A stretch of DNA of 64,000 nt from contig JAFKFK010000023.1 in assembly GCA_017307275.1 (NCBI GenBank), forward strand, positions 37,777 to 101,776. Reading direction: 5' to 3'. Under the pieces are notes generated by a model. The model saw only the letters and a program-made list of their open reading frames with translations, was not told where the DNA came from and ran no database searches. The first letter of the stretch is position 1, and every line of letters begins with the position of its first letter. The position numbers were made by a program, and so were the translations under genes. Shown here piece after piece: positions 31,337 through 41,912 of this stretch. This DNA comes from Alphaproteobacteria bacterium (GTDB lineage Bacteria > Pseudomonadota > Alphaproteobacteria > Reyranellales > Reyranellaceae).

Positions 31337-32550
31337 GCCGTCTCCCGTCTTTCCTGTCTTGTTGGAACGCTCCGGCGAGGGGCCGCAGGACGAAGGGGAA
31401 CCGATGCCAGCGGCGGTTTGACCGCGAGACGCTCGCTCACCGGCCTATCATCTGACAGTAATACCTCGAGCCACCTCAGCGATGGCAAGTGGGCGGCAAC
31501 CGTGCTGAGCAGGATCAGAAGCGGCACCGCCACGATGGCACCGACGGCTCCCCACATCCATCCGAGCGATGCCACGCCAGCGAACACGGCAACGGCATTG
31601 AGAGCACAGCGTCGGCTGACGAAAACAGGGGTGACGAGCTGCGATTCGATGAAATGAATGATCGCCAACGCCAATGGTGCGGCGACCATGCGGGTCCAGT
31701 CCTCGTAGGTCAGGAGAGCAACCAGGGCGACGATGCCGATAGCCACCGGTGGACCGATGAAGGGGACGAACGAGGCGAGCCCCATCAGCACGCCCCACAG
31801 AAGCGCATTGGGAAAGCCCAGGAGCGCCAGCACTGTCGTCGAAGCAGCAGCGACGACAGTGTAGATCACGGCGAGCGCAAACAGGTAGTGACCGACGCGC
31901 TCGTTGATGTCCCGCATGATCCGGGCAAGCCGCACGCGCGTGGGGAAGGTCGTGGCGATGCGAAGGATCTGCCGTTTGTGATCGTTGCGATGGGACAGCA
32001 ACATGAAGGAGAGGACGGCGGCGTAACCGATTTGCAGCAGGATCGCGGGCGTGGTCTTGGCGAGCTCGCCAAGCAACGACTGCTCCCGCGCCACGACTTT
32101 CTCGGGGGGCGACGGCGTGGCAGCGGGCGGATTGGCCGGCCCGGTCGTCGCCTGCTCGACTCTCTCCGAAACTTGCCTGACGACCGCCAGCGATTTGCGC
32201 AGCCCCTCAAGCTTACGCTCCAGGGTATAGGCGACGAACGGTGCCTGCTCGGCCCAGCTCGTCACAGCGGGCGCTGCCACGGCAAGCAGCCCGGCGACAG
32301 CGATGGCCAGCAAAGATACCGACGCGGCGGCGGCTCCCCAGGCAGGCACATGAAGGCGCTCGAGCGTATTGGCGACCGGCGTCAGTATCAGAGCCAGCAC
32401 GATCGCGGCGGCAGTCGGGATCAGGAAGTCGCGTGCCAGCCAGGCAATGACGCCGACAGCACAGACGGCCAGCACCATGAGCGGGCGGCGGATCGCCGAT
32501 CCGCCACGCACATGAACTGTTGGGACAGGCAGCTCTGATAGTTCCGACAC
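31333..32550 (-). CDS. AI-2E family transporter (PerM/YdiK-like permease)
   Basis: A 405-residue membrane protein with about eight hydrophobic segments. Examples are LMVLAVCAVGVIAWLA at the start, ASVSLLAIAVAGLLAVAAPA, and the paired helices in PLALAIIHFIESQLVTP, which include the family signature around FVPFIGP. Start GTG 32550 is chosen for the GAGGG box 7 nt upstream. The frame stays open to 32673. The substrate of such permeases is uncertain; AI-2 export, Na+/H+ exchange and stress roles have been proposed. Its stop overlaps the RatA-like gene end by 4 bases. Confidence 0.88.
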   Translation of the reverse strand: MSELSELPVPTVHVRGGSAIRRPLMVLAVCAVGVIAWLARDFLIPTAAAIVLALILTPVANTLERLHVPAWGAAAASVSLLAIAVAGLLAVAAPAVTSWAEQAPFVAYTLERKLEGLRKSLAVVRQVSERVEQATTGPANPPAATPSPPEKVVAREQSLLGELAKTTPAILLQIGYAAVLSFMLLSHRNDHKRQILRIATTFPTRVRLARIMRDINERVGHYLFALAVIYTVVAAASTTVLALLGFPNALLWGVLMGLASFVPFIGPPVAIGIVALVALLTYEDWTRMVAAPLALAIIHFIESQLVTPVFVSRRCALNAVAVFAGVASLGWMWGAVGAIVAVPLLILLSTVAAHLPSLRWLEVLLSDDRPVSERLAVKPPLASVPLRPAAPRRSVPTRQERRETA

Positions 32551-32704
32551 CGGAGGCCCTCGCAGATTGGCAATAACGCCGCCGCGATCGTCAGGTTGCT
32601 TTGCCGTCAGTTGCAGGATGAGGCGCAGGGCGCCCCGTTGCCTTCCAGCGGGAAGATCGTCCGACAGCAGCAACGCCGTTCCACGAGCCGACGTTCAATC
32701 TTCA

Positions 32705-32720
32705 ATCCGCATATGCGGAT
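32705..32720. promoter_or_regulatory. perfect 16-bp palindrome upstream of the PRC-barrel gene
   Basis: ATCCGCATATGCGGAT is its own complement. It lies 28 bases before the PRC-barrel ATG, between that gene and the divergent permease gene. It is a likely dimeric regulator site, though no regulator gene is adjacent. Confidence 0.4.
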
Positions 32721-32747
32721 GACCCCCAGCAACCGAAGGAGGCTTTC

Positions 32748-33113
32748 ATGGCAGACGCTACGCAGATCACATCCGGTACGCTGATCGCGGCTGAGAAGGT
32801 GAACGGCACGAACGTCTACAACCCGGCTGGCGAGAAGCTCGGCAATGTCGAGGACATCATGCTCGACAAGGTGAGCGGCCGTGCCATCTACGCCATCATG
32901 TCGTTCGGCGGTTTTTTGGGCATGGGCGAGAAACACCACCCGCTGCCATGGTCCAGCCTGAAGTACGACACCGGCAAGGAAGGCTACGTGGTCAACCTCG
33001 ACAAGAAGAAGCTGGAAGGCGCTCCGAGCTACGACGATCGGGACTTCCGCTGGACGCCGGACTACGGCCGTGAAGTGGACAAGTTCTACGGCGTGCCGAC
33101 CTACTGGATCTGA
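32748..33113 (+). CDS. PRC-barrel domain protein
   Basis: A 121-residue cytoplasmic protein with one PRC-barrel beta domain, visible as VNGTNVYNPAGEKLGNVED, IMLDKVSGRAIYAIMSFGG and HHPLPWSSLKYD. PRC-barrel proteins are known from photosynthetic reaction-centre H chains and RimM, and many stand-alone copies are stress-linked with no established role. A strong GAAGGAGG ribosome-binding site lies upstream. Neighbours (permease, mini-lipoprotein, hemerythrin) suggest a general stress patch. Confidence 0.88.
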   Translation: MADATQITSGTLIAAEKVNGTNVYNPAGEKLGNVEDIMLDKVSGRAIYAIMSFGGFLGMGEKHHPLPWSSLKYDTGKEGYVVNLDKKKLEGAPSYDDRDFRWTPDYGREVDKFYGVPTYWI

Positions 33114-33130
33114 TCAAAGTAACAATCGGG

Positions 33131-33153
33131 CCGGCCTCGCATAGCGGGGCCGG
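33131..33153 (+). terminator. hairpin after the PRC-barrel gene
   Basis: CCGGCCTCGC (33131-33140) and GCGGGGCCGG (33144-33153) form a 10-bp stem with one G-T wobble around a 3-base loop, 18 bases after the stop. The downstream T content is low. Confidence 0.55.
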
Positions 33154-33193
33154 TTCCGGCTTGCTGAACAAGTTCGATCGATTGGCTCATTTG

Positions 33194-33226
33194 TCTGAGG
33201 GAGGCAGCTTGGCTGCCTCCCTCAGA
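33194..33226 (-). terminator. perfect hairpin after the mini-lipoprotein gene
   Basis: A 15-bp stem (33194-33208 with 33212-33226) around a TTG loop lies 4 bases beyond the stop of the minus-strand lipoprotein. With 33131-33153 it separates two convergent genes, so each probably ends one transcript. Confidence 0.65.
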
Positions 33227-33229
33227 TCG

Positions 33230-33409
33230 TTAGCGTGCCGGAGTCGTGACGGTCGTTGTCGTCGTCGACGGCGTATACGGATCGCCGCTATAGACGGTTG
33301 TCGTACGCTGTGTTGTCGGTGCGGGGGCGGGCTGTACTGTCTCGCTTCTGAAGGAACAGCCCGCCGCCATGATAGTGGCGCCGAGCACAACGAAAGTCGC
33401 AATCTTCAT
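33230..33409 (-). CDS. small putative lipoprotein, Thr-rich
   Basis: A 59-residue protein, too short to trust by length alone. Start MKIATFVVLGATIMAAGC at 33409 gives a signal peptide with a lipobox-like MAAGC. The lipidated cysteine would be Cys18. The rest is Thr/Pro-rich (PSTTTTTVTTPAR) with no fold visible. A terminator-like hairpin follows the stop and GGAG-like bases precede the ATG. Function unknown. It resembles small envelope lipoproteins of proteobacteria only in composition. Confidence 0.6.
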   Translation of the reverse strand: MKIATFVVLGATIMAAGCSFRSETVQPAPAPTTQRTTTVYSGDPYTPSTTTTTVTTPAR

Positions 33410-33654
33410 GATCGGTCTCCCTATTGAGTGAGGGACAAACGTTCGCGAAGAGTGCGCAGTTCCTCGTGGCCGCTTTTCTTCTCCAGTCCGGCAAATCCTC
33501 CGTACGCCAGCGTACGCGCGGCGTCGCGCAGCCAAAGACTTAGATACCGCCAAATTGTTGGCGCCGCGCAACGCCTGCGCGGAGTGCCCGTTGGCCAGAG
33601 CATCCTGTTTCGGATGCAGCCAATTCCCTGCCAACCATTGTCACGGAGCCGCCA

Positions 33655-34203
33655 ATGCCCCGCCGCGCGCCAGCCGACGCTATCGCCTTGCTGAAGGCGG
33701 ACCACCGCAAGGTCGAGGACTTGTTCGAGAAGTTCCAGCACGCTCGCGAAAGAGAACGCAAGCACGCTCTGGTACATGAGATCTGCACAGAACTCACGAT
33801 CCACACCATGATCGAGGAGGAAGTCTTCTATCCAGCGTGCAAAGGCAAGATCAAGGACGAGGACCTTCTTGAAGAAGGCTATGTCGAGCACGACGGCGCC
33901 AAGGTCCTGATCGCCGAGTTGCTCGACGGTTCGCCATCCGACGCGTTCTACGACGCCAAGGTCACGGTGCTGTCCGAGATGATCAAACACCACGTCAAAG
34001 AGGAAGAGAGACGCTCGGAAGGTCTGTTCGCGCAGGCCCGCGAGGCTGGCCTGGACATGGAAGCGCTGCGCGACCGGCTGATGGCACGCAAGGAGGATCT
34101 GACGCGCAAATTCGAGAACGGCGCGAGGCTGCCGCCACCCCAGACCCGCAGCTACACCGGTCATAAGCTGGAACAAGGCCACCCGCTACGGGTTGCGGCT
34201 TAG
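33655..34203 (+). CDS. hemerythrin-like (HHE) domain protein
   Basis: A 182-residue helical protein with an N-terminal HHE cation-binding bundle. The metal-site histidines and glutamates are visible in LLKADHRKVEDLF, ICTELTIHTMIEEEVFYPA, YVEHDGAKVLIAEL and IKHHVKEEERRS. Family members bind a diiron or similar centre and are linked to oxygen, nitric oxide or stress handling. The C-terminal 40 residues are basic and Pro-containing. The 245 bases upstream of its start hold no convincing gene. Stop overlaps the convergent cinA stop by 4 bases. Confidence 0.9.
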   Translation: MPRRAPADAIALLKADHRKVEDLFEKFQHARERERKHALVHEICTELTIHTMIEEEVFYPACKGKIKDEDLLEEGYVEHDGAKVLIAELLDGSPSDAFYDAKVTVLSEMIKHHVKEEERRSEGLFAQAREAGLDMEALRDRLMARKEDLTRKFENGARLPPPQTRSYTGHKLEQGHPLRVAA

Positions 34204-34691
34204 TCCTCGATCAGCGTCGCCAGCATCGTCAGTGCCGTGAGCACGGAGACGCGGCGGATGCCGTCGCGATCGCCGGGAAACACATGACGCTCGGCGACGG
34301 GTTCCCGGCCCTGGCGAACGGCGCCGAAATGCACCAGCCCGACCGGCTTTTCGGCCGAGCCGCCGCCGGGGCCCGCAACACCTGTCACGGAGACGGCAAG
34401 CTGCGCGTTGGAGCGGGCGAGGGCGCCTGACGCCATGGCGCGCGCCACCGGGTCGCTGACGGCGCCATGGCCGAGGATCGCATCCCAAGGCACGCCCAGC
34501 ATCTCGCGCTTGGCTTCGTTGGAATAGGTGATGAAGGCACGATCCACGACATCGGAGGAGCCCGCAATCGCCGTCAGTGTGGCGGCGATCAATCCGCCGG
34601 TACAGGACTCGGCCGTCACCACCTTGAGGCCGCTTTTGCGACAGGCGAACAGGACACGCTCTGCGGCGTCCCTCATTTCATGATCGAACAT
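34200..34691 (-). CDS. pncC: CinA-type nicotinamide-nucleotide amidohydrolase
   Basis: A 163-residue C-terminal-type CinA domain that deamidates nicotinamide mononucleotide in NAD salvage. Visible motifs are VVTAESCTGGLIAATLTAI (catalytic Ser and Thr region), RAFITYSNEAKREMLGV and VSVTGVAGPGGGSAEKPVGL. It lacks the N-terminal competence-type domain. It lies 9 bases after ispDF on the same strand, a frequent alphaproteobacterial arrangement. Confidence 0.95.
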   Translation of the reverse strand: MFDHEMRDAAERVLFACRKSGLKVVTAESCTGGLIAATLTAIAGSSDVVDRAFITYSNEAKREMLGVPWDAILGHGAVSDPVARAMASGALARSNAQLAVSVTGVAGPGGGSAEKPVGLVHFGAVRQGREPVAERHVFPGDRDGIRRVSVLTALTMLATLIED

Positions 34692-34700
34692 GCATCCCCT

Positions 34701-35864
34701 CTAGCCTCTCGGTAGTTCGACGGTGGCGACCGCCTGGGCTGCGATGCCTTCGCGGCGGCCGGTGAAGCCAAGCCCCTCTGTCGTCGTCGCCTTTACGCTC
34801 ACCCGATCCGCGGTGATGCCGGCGATAGTAGCAATGCTGCGGGCCATGGCGTCGCGATGGGGGCCGACCTTGGGGGCCTCGCAGACGATGGTGAGGTCAA
34901 GGTGAACGATGCGTCCCTGTCGCGCCGCCACCAACTCGACGGCATGGCGCAGGAAACGATCCGACGAAGCGCCGCGCCATTGCGGGTCAGAGGGCGGGAA
35001 GTGCTTGCCGATATCGCCAGCGCTGATCGTACCCAGCACCGCATCGGTGAGGGCATGCAGCGCCACATCGGCATCCGAATGGCCTGCCAATGCCTGGCTG
35101 TGCGGGATGGCGATGCCACCCAGCATCACGGCGTTTCCGGCCGAGAAGCCATGGACATCGAAACCGAAGGCTGTGCGGGTTTCCATAGCGGCGGAGTGTA
35201 GATCATCTGCGGTGGTGATCTTGCGGTTATCCTCGCTGCCCGCGACCATCACGATCTTGAGGCCGGCATGCTCGGCGACTGCCGCATCGTCGGTTAAAGC
35301 CGTCGCCTCGGCTGCTCCAAGGGACGCCGCGGCGCGATGCGCGGCCAGCAGCTCGGTGAACCGGAAGACCTGCGGTGTCTGAGCGCGCCAGAGGTCGCGA
35401 CGCGGCACGGTCTCCGTGATGGCACTGCCGTCCCCAACGCGCTTCAGGGTGTCGGCAAGCGGCACGCCCAGGACAGCACCGTCGATGCCTGGAGCGGCGA
35501 CAGCCGAGAGACAGGCAACGATATCGTCGGCACGAACGAACGGGCGCGCGGCATCGTGGATGGCAACCAGATCCGGCGGATCGGCCGACAAGGCCTCCAG
35601 CCCATTCAGGACAGACTGCTGCCGGCTTCCGCCACCCGCCACAGGAGGGGGCAGGTCGAGGCCGGCGGTGGCCTCGCCGTAGGGGGCATCGTCGCCGGGA
35701 GCGATGACGACCCGCAGGCCGGTGATCCCGGGAACGCCACGGAAGGCAAGCAGAGTGCGGCGGAGGACGGGCGTGCCGTCCAGGAGGGCGTATTGCTTGG
35801 GCAGAGGGCCGCCAAAGCGGCTTCCCCGGCCGGCCGCGACAATCAGGGCGATGCAGGTGGACAC
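34701..35864 (-). CDS. ispDF: bifunctional IspD/IspF (MEP pathway)
   Basis: A 387-residue fusion in isoprenoid synthesis. The IspD half (to about residue 226) starts CIALIVAAGRGSRFGG and has PKQYALLDGTPVLRR, making CDP-methylerythritol. The IspF half (from residue 227) has the zinc ligands in FGFDVHGF and ALAGHSDADVALHALTDA, then GDIGKHFPPSD, and cyclises the diphosphate intermediate. IspE is not included and is expected elsewhere. Divergent from dusB. Confidence 0.97.
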   Translation of the reverse strand: MSTCIALIVAAGRGSRFGGPLPKQYALLDGTPVLRRTLLAFRGVPGITGLRVVIAPGDDAPYGEATAGLDLPPPVAGGGSRQQSVLNGLEALSADPPDLVAIHDAARPFVRADDIVACLSAVAAPGIDGAVLGVPLADTLKRVGDGSAITETVPRRDLWRAQTPQVFRFTELLAAHRAAASLGAAEATALTDDAAVAEHAGLKIVMVAGSEDNRKITTADDLHSAAMETRTAFGFDVHGFSAGNAVMLGGIAIPHSQALAGHSDADVALHALTDAVLGTISAGDIGKHFPPSDPQWRGASSDRFLRHAVELVAARQGRIVHLDLTIVCEAPKVGPHRDAMARSIATIAGITADRVSVKATTTEGLGFTGRREGIAAQAVATVELPRG

Positions 35865-35958
35865 GAAGGCCTAGATATCACCGGGTTAGGAGGTGTCCAC
35901 TTCGGCGCTTCGCAGCCCTTGCGCTGGTCGGTGGGACCCGCTATTGCTCGCCCAATTA

Positions 35959-35985
35959 TTGTGCACTGCACAAGATGCCTATAAA
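35959..35985 (+). promoter_or_regulatory. dusB-ntr operon promoter with palindromic operator candidate
   Basis: TTGTGCACTGCACAA (35959-35973) is a perfect 7+1+7 palindrome, and its first half coincides with a -35-like TTGTGC. A TATAAA -10-like box sits at 35980-35985, 15 bases downstream of that hexamer, 12 bases before the dusB ATG. The order of half-sites (GTGCA then TGCAC) is opposite to the NtrC consensus, so NtrC autoregulation is not supported by this site alone. Confidence 0.5.
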
Positions 35986-35997
35986 CTGATCACACGT

Positions 35998-37005
35998 ATG
36001 GACCGCGCACCTCGCCTCAACCCCGTCGATATCGGCCCCGTCCGGATCGAAGACCCCGTCATCCTGGCCCCGATGTCGGGCGTCACCGACATGCCGTTTC
36101 GCCAGATGGTGAAGCGGGGCGGTGCCGGCCTGGTCGTGTCCGAGATGATCGCCTCCGCCGCCATGGTGCGGGAGAACCGCAAGACGCTCCTGATGGCCAA
36201 GAACTCCCCGGAGGAGTTCCCCATGTCGGTGCAGCTCGCCGGCTGCGAACCCGAGGTGATGGCCGAGGCCGCCAAGCTCAACGAGGACCGCGGCGCGGCG
36301 ATCATCGACATCAACTTCGGCTGCCCGGTGAAGAAGGTCGTGAACGGCCATGCCGGCTCCTCGCTGATGCGCGACGAGGTGCATGCCGCGAAGATCCTCG
36401 AAGCCACCGTGAAAGCCGTGAAGCTGCCGGTGACGCTCAAGATGCGCACGGGCTGGGACTCGACCAACCGCAACGCTCCCAACCTCGCGCGCATCGCCGA
36501 GGAATGCGGCATCAAACTGCTGACAGTGCACGGCCGCACGCGCTGCCAGTTCTACGATGGCCACGCCGACTGGGCCTTCATCCGCGAGGTGAAGGCCGTG
36601 ACCAAGCTGCCGGTCATCGCCAACGGCGATATCAACACGCTCGATGATGTCGACCAGGCGCTCGACCAGTCCGGTGCCGACGGCATCATGATCGGCCGCG
36701 GCGCGTACGGCCGCCCGTGGTTCCTGAACCAGGCAATCCACTATCTGCGCACGGGCGAACGTCTGCCCGATCCAACGCTCGCCGAGCAGTATGCGACTGT
36801 CCGGACGCATTACGAATCGATGCTGGAGCATTACGGGTCGGAAACCGGCATGCGCATGGCCCGCAAGCATCTCGGCTGGTATTCTAAGGGCCTGCCGGCG
36901 TCGGCCGAATTCCGGGCGGCCGTGAATCGCGAAACTGATCCGGTCAAGGTACGGACGATGCTGTCCGCCTTCTTCCTGCCAGCGCTCGAGCGGCAGGCCG
37001 CTTAG
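35998..37005 (+). CDS. dusB: tRNA-dihydrouridine synthase (NifR3/DusB)
   Basis: A 335-residue FMN enzyme that reduces uridines in tRNA. Start ATG 35998 ([15 protein letters not shown]) is used since the upstream open part, back to 35893, contains the promoter. Visible are [34 protein letters not shown] with the catalytic Cys, and [16 protein letters not shown]. It heads the operon with ntrB, a well known alphaproteobacterial arrangement (nifR3-ntrBC), and its stop is 0 bases before ntrB. Confidence 0.96.
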   Translation: MDRAPRLNPVDIGPVRIEDPVILAPMSGVTDMPFRQMVKRGGAGLVVSEMIASAAMVRENRKTLLMAKNSPEEFPMSVQLAGCEPEVMAEAAKLNEDRGAAIIDINFGCPVKKVVNGHAGSSLMRDEVHAAKILEATVKAVKLPVTLKMRTGWDSTNRNAPNLARIAEECGIKLLTVHGRTRCQFYDGHADWAFIREVKAVTKLPVIANGDINTLDDVDQALDQSGADGIMIGRGAYGRPWFLNQAIHYLRTGERLPDPTLAEQYATVRTHYESMLEHYGSETGMRMARKHLGWYSKGLPASAEFRAAVNRETDPVKVRTMLSAFFLPALERQAA

Positions 37006-38144
37006 ATGGCCCTGCATTCCCTGAAGCGGTCGAACGGCACGGGCGAGCAGTTCCCCACAGCCATCCTCGATTCGCTGTCAGAGGCCGTGGTCGTCGTCGA
37101 TGCAAGCGGCCACATCCACTACGCCAACCTGTCGGCCGAGCAGTTCTTCGGCGTCGGGCGCGCGCGTCTGGTCGGTCATCCGCTGAACGAGTTCGTGCCC
37201 GAGGATACGCCGCTGTTTTCGCTGCTGGAGCAGGTGACCACGACTGGCGGCGCCGTCGCGGAGAATGGCGTGACGCTTGCGTCGCCACGCATCGGCAACC
37301 GCTTCTGTGCGCTGCGCCTTTCGCCCGTCGTCGACAGCGATGGTTTGGTGGCGGTGTCGCTGGTCGAGCAGACCATTGCCCGCAATATCGATCGACAAAT
37401 GTCGCACCGCAGCGCCGCCCGGTCCGTGAGCGCGCTGGCGGCCATGCTGGCGCACGAGGTCAAGAACCCGCTCTCCGGCATTCGCGGTGCTGCCCAGCTT
37501 CTCGAACAATCGGTGCCTGACTCGGAACGCGAGCTGACGAGCCTGATCTGCGAGGAAACCGACCGGATCGTGGCGCTGGTCGACCGCATGGAGGCCTTTG
37601 CCGATGGCCGGCCGATCGAGCGTGGTCCGATCAATATCCATCAGGTCCTGAACCACGTCCGCCGGCTGTCGCAGAACGGCTTCGGCAAGAACGTGCGCTT
37701 CGTGGAGACTTACGATCCGTCGCTGCCGGACGTCCATGGCGATCGCGACCAGCTCATCCAGGTCTTCTTGAACCTCGTGAAGAATGCCTGCGAAGTTCCG
37801 GGCGACAATGAGCGCGAGATCGAGCTTTCCACCGCCTTCAAACATGGGCTGCGGCTTGCGGTCCCCGGCCAGCAGGCGAAGGTGAACCTGCCACTGGTCG
37901 TTTCGGTCCGCGACAATGGCCGAGGCGTGTCCGACGAAATCCGCGGCCACCTGTTTGACGCTTTTGTGACCAACAAGCCGACCGGAACCGGCCTGGGTCT
38001 TGCATTGGTCGCCAAGATCATCAACGACCACGGCGGCGCCATCGAATTCGACAGCGAGCCCGGTCGCACAACTTTCAGGGTCATGTTGCCGTTGCAGCTC
38101 TCATCTTCCGCTAGCCAAAGTCCCGTGTCGCCGGGTGTTGCACC

Positions 38145-38148
<4 letters not shown>
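37006..38148 (+). CDS. ntrB: nitrogen regulation sensor kinase NtrB
   Basis: A 380-residue soluble histidine kinase. An N-terminal PAS domain ([20 protein letters not shown]) precedes the HisKA site with phospho-accepting His150 in [17 protein letters not shown]. The HATPase end includes [20 protein letters not shown] and [12 protein letters not shown]. It phosphorylates NtrC when nitrogen is scarce and is controlled by PII protein in the family. The stop overlaps ntrC's start by 4 bases. Confidence 0.96.
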
Positions 38149-39620
<1,472 letters not shown>

Positions 39621-39624
39621 TCTG

Positions 39625-41856
39625 GTGGCAGCAGCGCTGAGCGGTTCACGCTTGAGCGATACGGTGAATGCAGTGCTTCGCGGCCTATCTGGTCGCGTTG
39701 CTGCTGCATCTTTGGCTGTCCTCGCGATTCTCGCTGGCGCCGTTACCTATGCATGGCTGGCTGGGTTTCTGCCGGAAGCCTTTGTGACTCGCGGCTGGAT
39801 GACGGGCCTCCTGGTGGCAGACCTTGTCATTGCCATCGTGCTGGCCTCCGTGCTGGCGGTCCGTCTCACGCAGCTCTGGCTCGACCGCCGGCGTGGCGCG
39901 GCAGGGTCGCGCCTGCATATGCGTCTGGTGTTGGTCTGCAGCGTCTTCACCATTACGCCGACGCTGATCATGACCGTCATCCTGTCGATGCTGGTCATCA
40001 GCCTCACGGATTTCGTCGTGAAGCCTTCGCAGGCCTCCTACGAGGCTGCACGCGCCATCGGCGAGCCGGTGCGGCGTGCCCGCGAACAGGAGATCCTGAA
40101 CGACATAGCGGCCATCGCAGGCCCGCTGCAGGCTATGGGCATCGACGCGCTGCGTGACGGGCCTGCGACCAAGGTGCTGCTGCAGAACCTGATCGAAGGT
40201 CGGCCCATCATCGAAGTCACCTTGCTTGATGCCGACAAAGGAGCAATTGCCAACGCCGTCGCGCCGGATGCCAAGGGTATGGCCAATCCGGTGCCGCCTG
40301 CGAAGTTCCTGTGGCAGGCGGTGAATCAGGCGCGGCCCGTGCAGTTCGAATCGCCGAGCGGCGCTTACTTCGTCATGCAGCTCTTCGTTGGCGAACCGCT
40401 GTTCCTGGCGACGGGGCATGCCGTCGACCTGCGCGTCGTCGACTACATCAAGAGCATCGAGTTCGCGGGCACGTTCTACTCGCAGATCGAATCGGCGCTT
40501 CGGCGCGGCCAGCTCATCATCTTCGTGGTCTGTGGGACCATTGCCTTCCTGATGCTGCTGGCGGCGGTCTGGCTCGCGATCCTGTTCGCGTCGCGCCTGA
40601 CTCAGCCGATCGGGGGGCTGATGGCGGCGGCCGAGCGCGTGCGCGGGGGCGATCTCAGCGTCCGCGTGGAGGAGGGGCCGCCCAACGACGAGTTCGGTCA
40701 GTTGGCCCGATCGTTCAACCGCATGGCCAGCCAGATCGAAACACAGCGCGGCGAGTTGGTGCATGCCAACACCGAGCTCGATACCAGGCGTCGTCTGACC
40801 GACGCCGTGCTCGCGGGCGTGTCGGCAGGTGTTCTCAGTGTCGATGGCGCCGGCGTCGTCGTGCGCAGCAATCGCTCAGCCCTCGACCTGCTCGGCTTGC
40901 CCGAGGATGGCGTGCTTGGCCGTCCGCTCACGGCCGTCATGCCGGAACTGGTGCCCTTGGTTGCCCAGGCGGCGGAACGGCCGGAGCGGATGACGCAGGG
41001 CCAGGTCGAGATCCTGCAGCGCGGCGCCCGCCAGATCTTGCTGGTGCGTATCAGCGCAGCCACCGGCGCGGGTTTCGTCGTCACCTTCGACGACGTGACC
41101 GATCTGATGTCGGCGCAACGCATGGCCGCGTGGGGCGACGTGGCCCGCCGCATCGCGCACGAAATCAAGAATCCGCTGACGCCGATCCAGCTTTCGGCCG
41201 AGCGGCTGAAGCGGCGTTACCTCAAGCAGATCAAGGAGGACCCCGAGACTTTCTCGATCTGCACCGACACGATCATCCGCCAGGTCGGTGACATCGGCCG
41301 TATGGTCGACGAGTTTTCGTCTTTTGCGCGCATGCCGCGTCCGACGGTATTGCCCGAGGATGCCAAGGAGCTTTGCCAGCAGGCGCTCTTCCTGCAGCGC
41401 AATGGCAATCCGAGCATCCGCTATACGTCGCGGCTGACCGACCGGCCGGTGCCGTTGATTTGCGATCGACGGCAGGTTTCCCAGGTTCTGACCAACATCC
41501 TGAAGAATTCGGCCGAGGCGATCGAGGGCAGGGATGCTGTTCCCGGTCAGCAGTTGCCTCCCGGGGAGATCACGCTGTCTCTCAAGGACGATGGTGTGAC
41601 AGTGCAGATCGTCGTCGAGGACAACGGAAGAGGCTTGCCGAAGGAAGGGCGTGAACGCCTCACCGAGCCCTATATGACGACGCGGAGCAAGGGTACCGGG
41701 CTTGGCCTCGCGATCGTCAAGAAGATCATGGAGGACCATGGTGGCTTCCTGGTGCTCGAGGATCGCGAGGGTGGCGGGGCACGCATCAGTCTGGTATTCC
41801 GGCGTGACGCGAAAGAAATCGCGTCGGCTCGACCGCATGCGACAGCCGCTCAATGA
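39625..41856 (+). CDS. ntrY: sensor histidine kinase NtrY
   Basis: A 743-residue membrane kinase. Start GTG 39625 is selected because a GAGGCGGG box lies 7 nt upstream; anything further upstream is inside ntrC in another frame. Three hydrophobic segments lie in the first 130 residues, a periplasmic stretch follows, then a fourth membrane helix, HAMP linker (ERVRGGDLSVRVEEGP), PAS domain, HisKA with His512 in IAHEIKNPLTPIQLSAERL and a HATPase domain (GTGLGLAIVKKI). It is the cognate partner of NtrX and in relatives reports redox, envelope or nitrogen state. Confidence 0.95.
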   Translation: MAAALSGSRLSDTVNAVLRGLSGRVAAASLAVLAILAGAVTYAWLAGFLPEAFVTRGWMTGLLVADLVIAIVLASVLAVRLTQLWLDRRRGAAGSRLHMRLVLVCSVFTITPTLIMTVILSMLVISLTDFVVKPSQASYEAARAIGEPVRRAREQEILNDIAAIAGPLQAMGIDALRDGPATKVLLQNLIEGRPIIEVTLLDADKGAIANAVAPDAKGMANPVPPAKFLWQAVNQARPVQFESPSGAYFVMQLFVGEPLFLATGHAVDLRVVDYIKSIEFAGTFYSQIESALRRGQLIIFVVCGTIAFLMLLAAVWLAILFASRLTQPIGGLMAAAERVRGGDLSVRVEEGPPNDEFGQLARSFNRMASQIETQRGELVHANTELDTRRRLTDAVLAGVSAGVLSVDGAGVVVRSNRSALDLLGLPEDGVLGRPLTAVMPELVPLVAQAAERPERMTQGQVEILQRGARQILLVRISAATGAGFVVTFDDVTDLMSAQRMAAWGDVARRIAHEIKNPLTPIQLSAERLKRRYLKQIKEDPETFSICTDTIIRQVGDIGRMVDEFSSFARMPRPTVLPEDAKELCQQALFLQRNGNPSIRYTSRLTDRPVPLICDRRQVSQVLTNILKNSAEAIEGRDAVPGQQLPPGEITLSLKDDGVTVQIVVEDNGRGLPKEGRERLTEPYMTTRSKGTGLGLAIVKKIMEDHGGFLVLEDREGGGARISLVFRRDAKEIASARPHATAAQ

Positions 41857-41912
41857 AGAGCCTAACAACGACCTGCCACGAAGAATGCGGGCTGAAGTGA
41901 CCTTGAAGTGAC

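Noticed and set aside
33410..33654. A small protein gene upstream of the hemerythrin-like gene
   Set aside because: Open frames there have arginine-rich shadow composition, no ribosome-binding site and no homology-like pattern; the stretch is best read as leader and promoter space.
35959..35973. NtrC binding site at dusB
   Set aside because: Half-sites are inverted relative to the NtrC consensus (TGCAC before GTGCA is needed).
35893..35997. Longer DusB start at 35893
   Set aside because: The segment contains the promoter and palindrome and lacks family similarity; [10 protein letters not shown] at 35998 is the usual DusB beginning.
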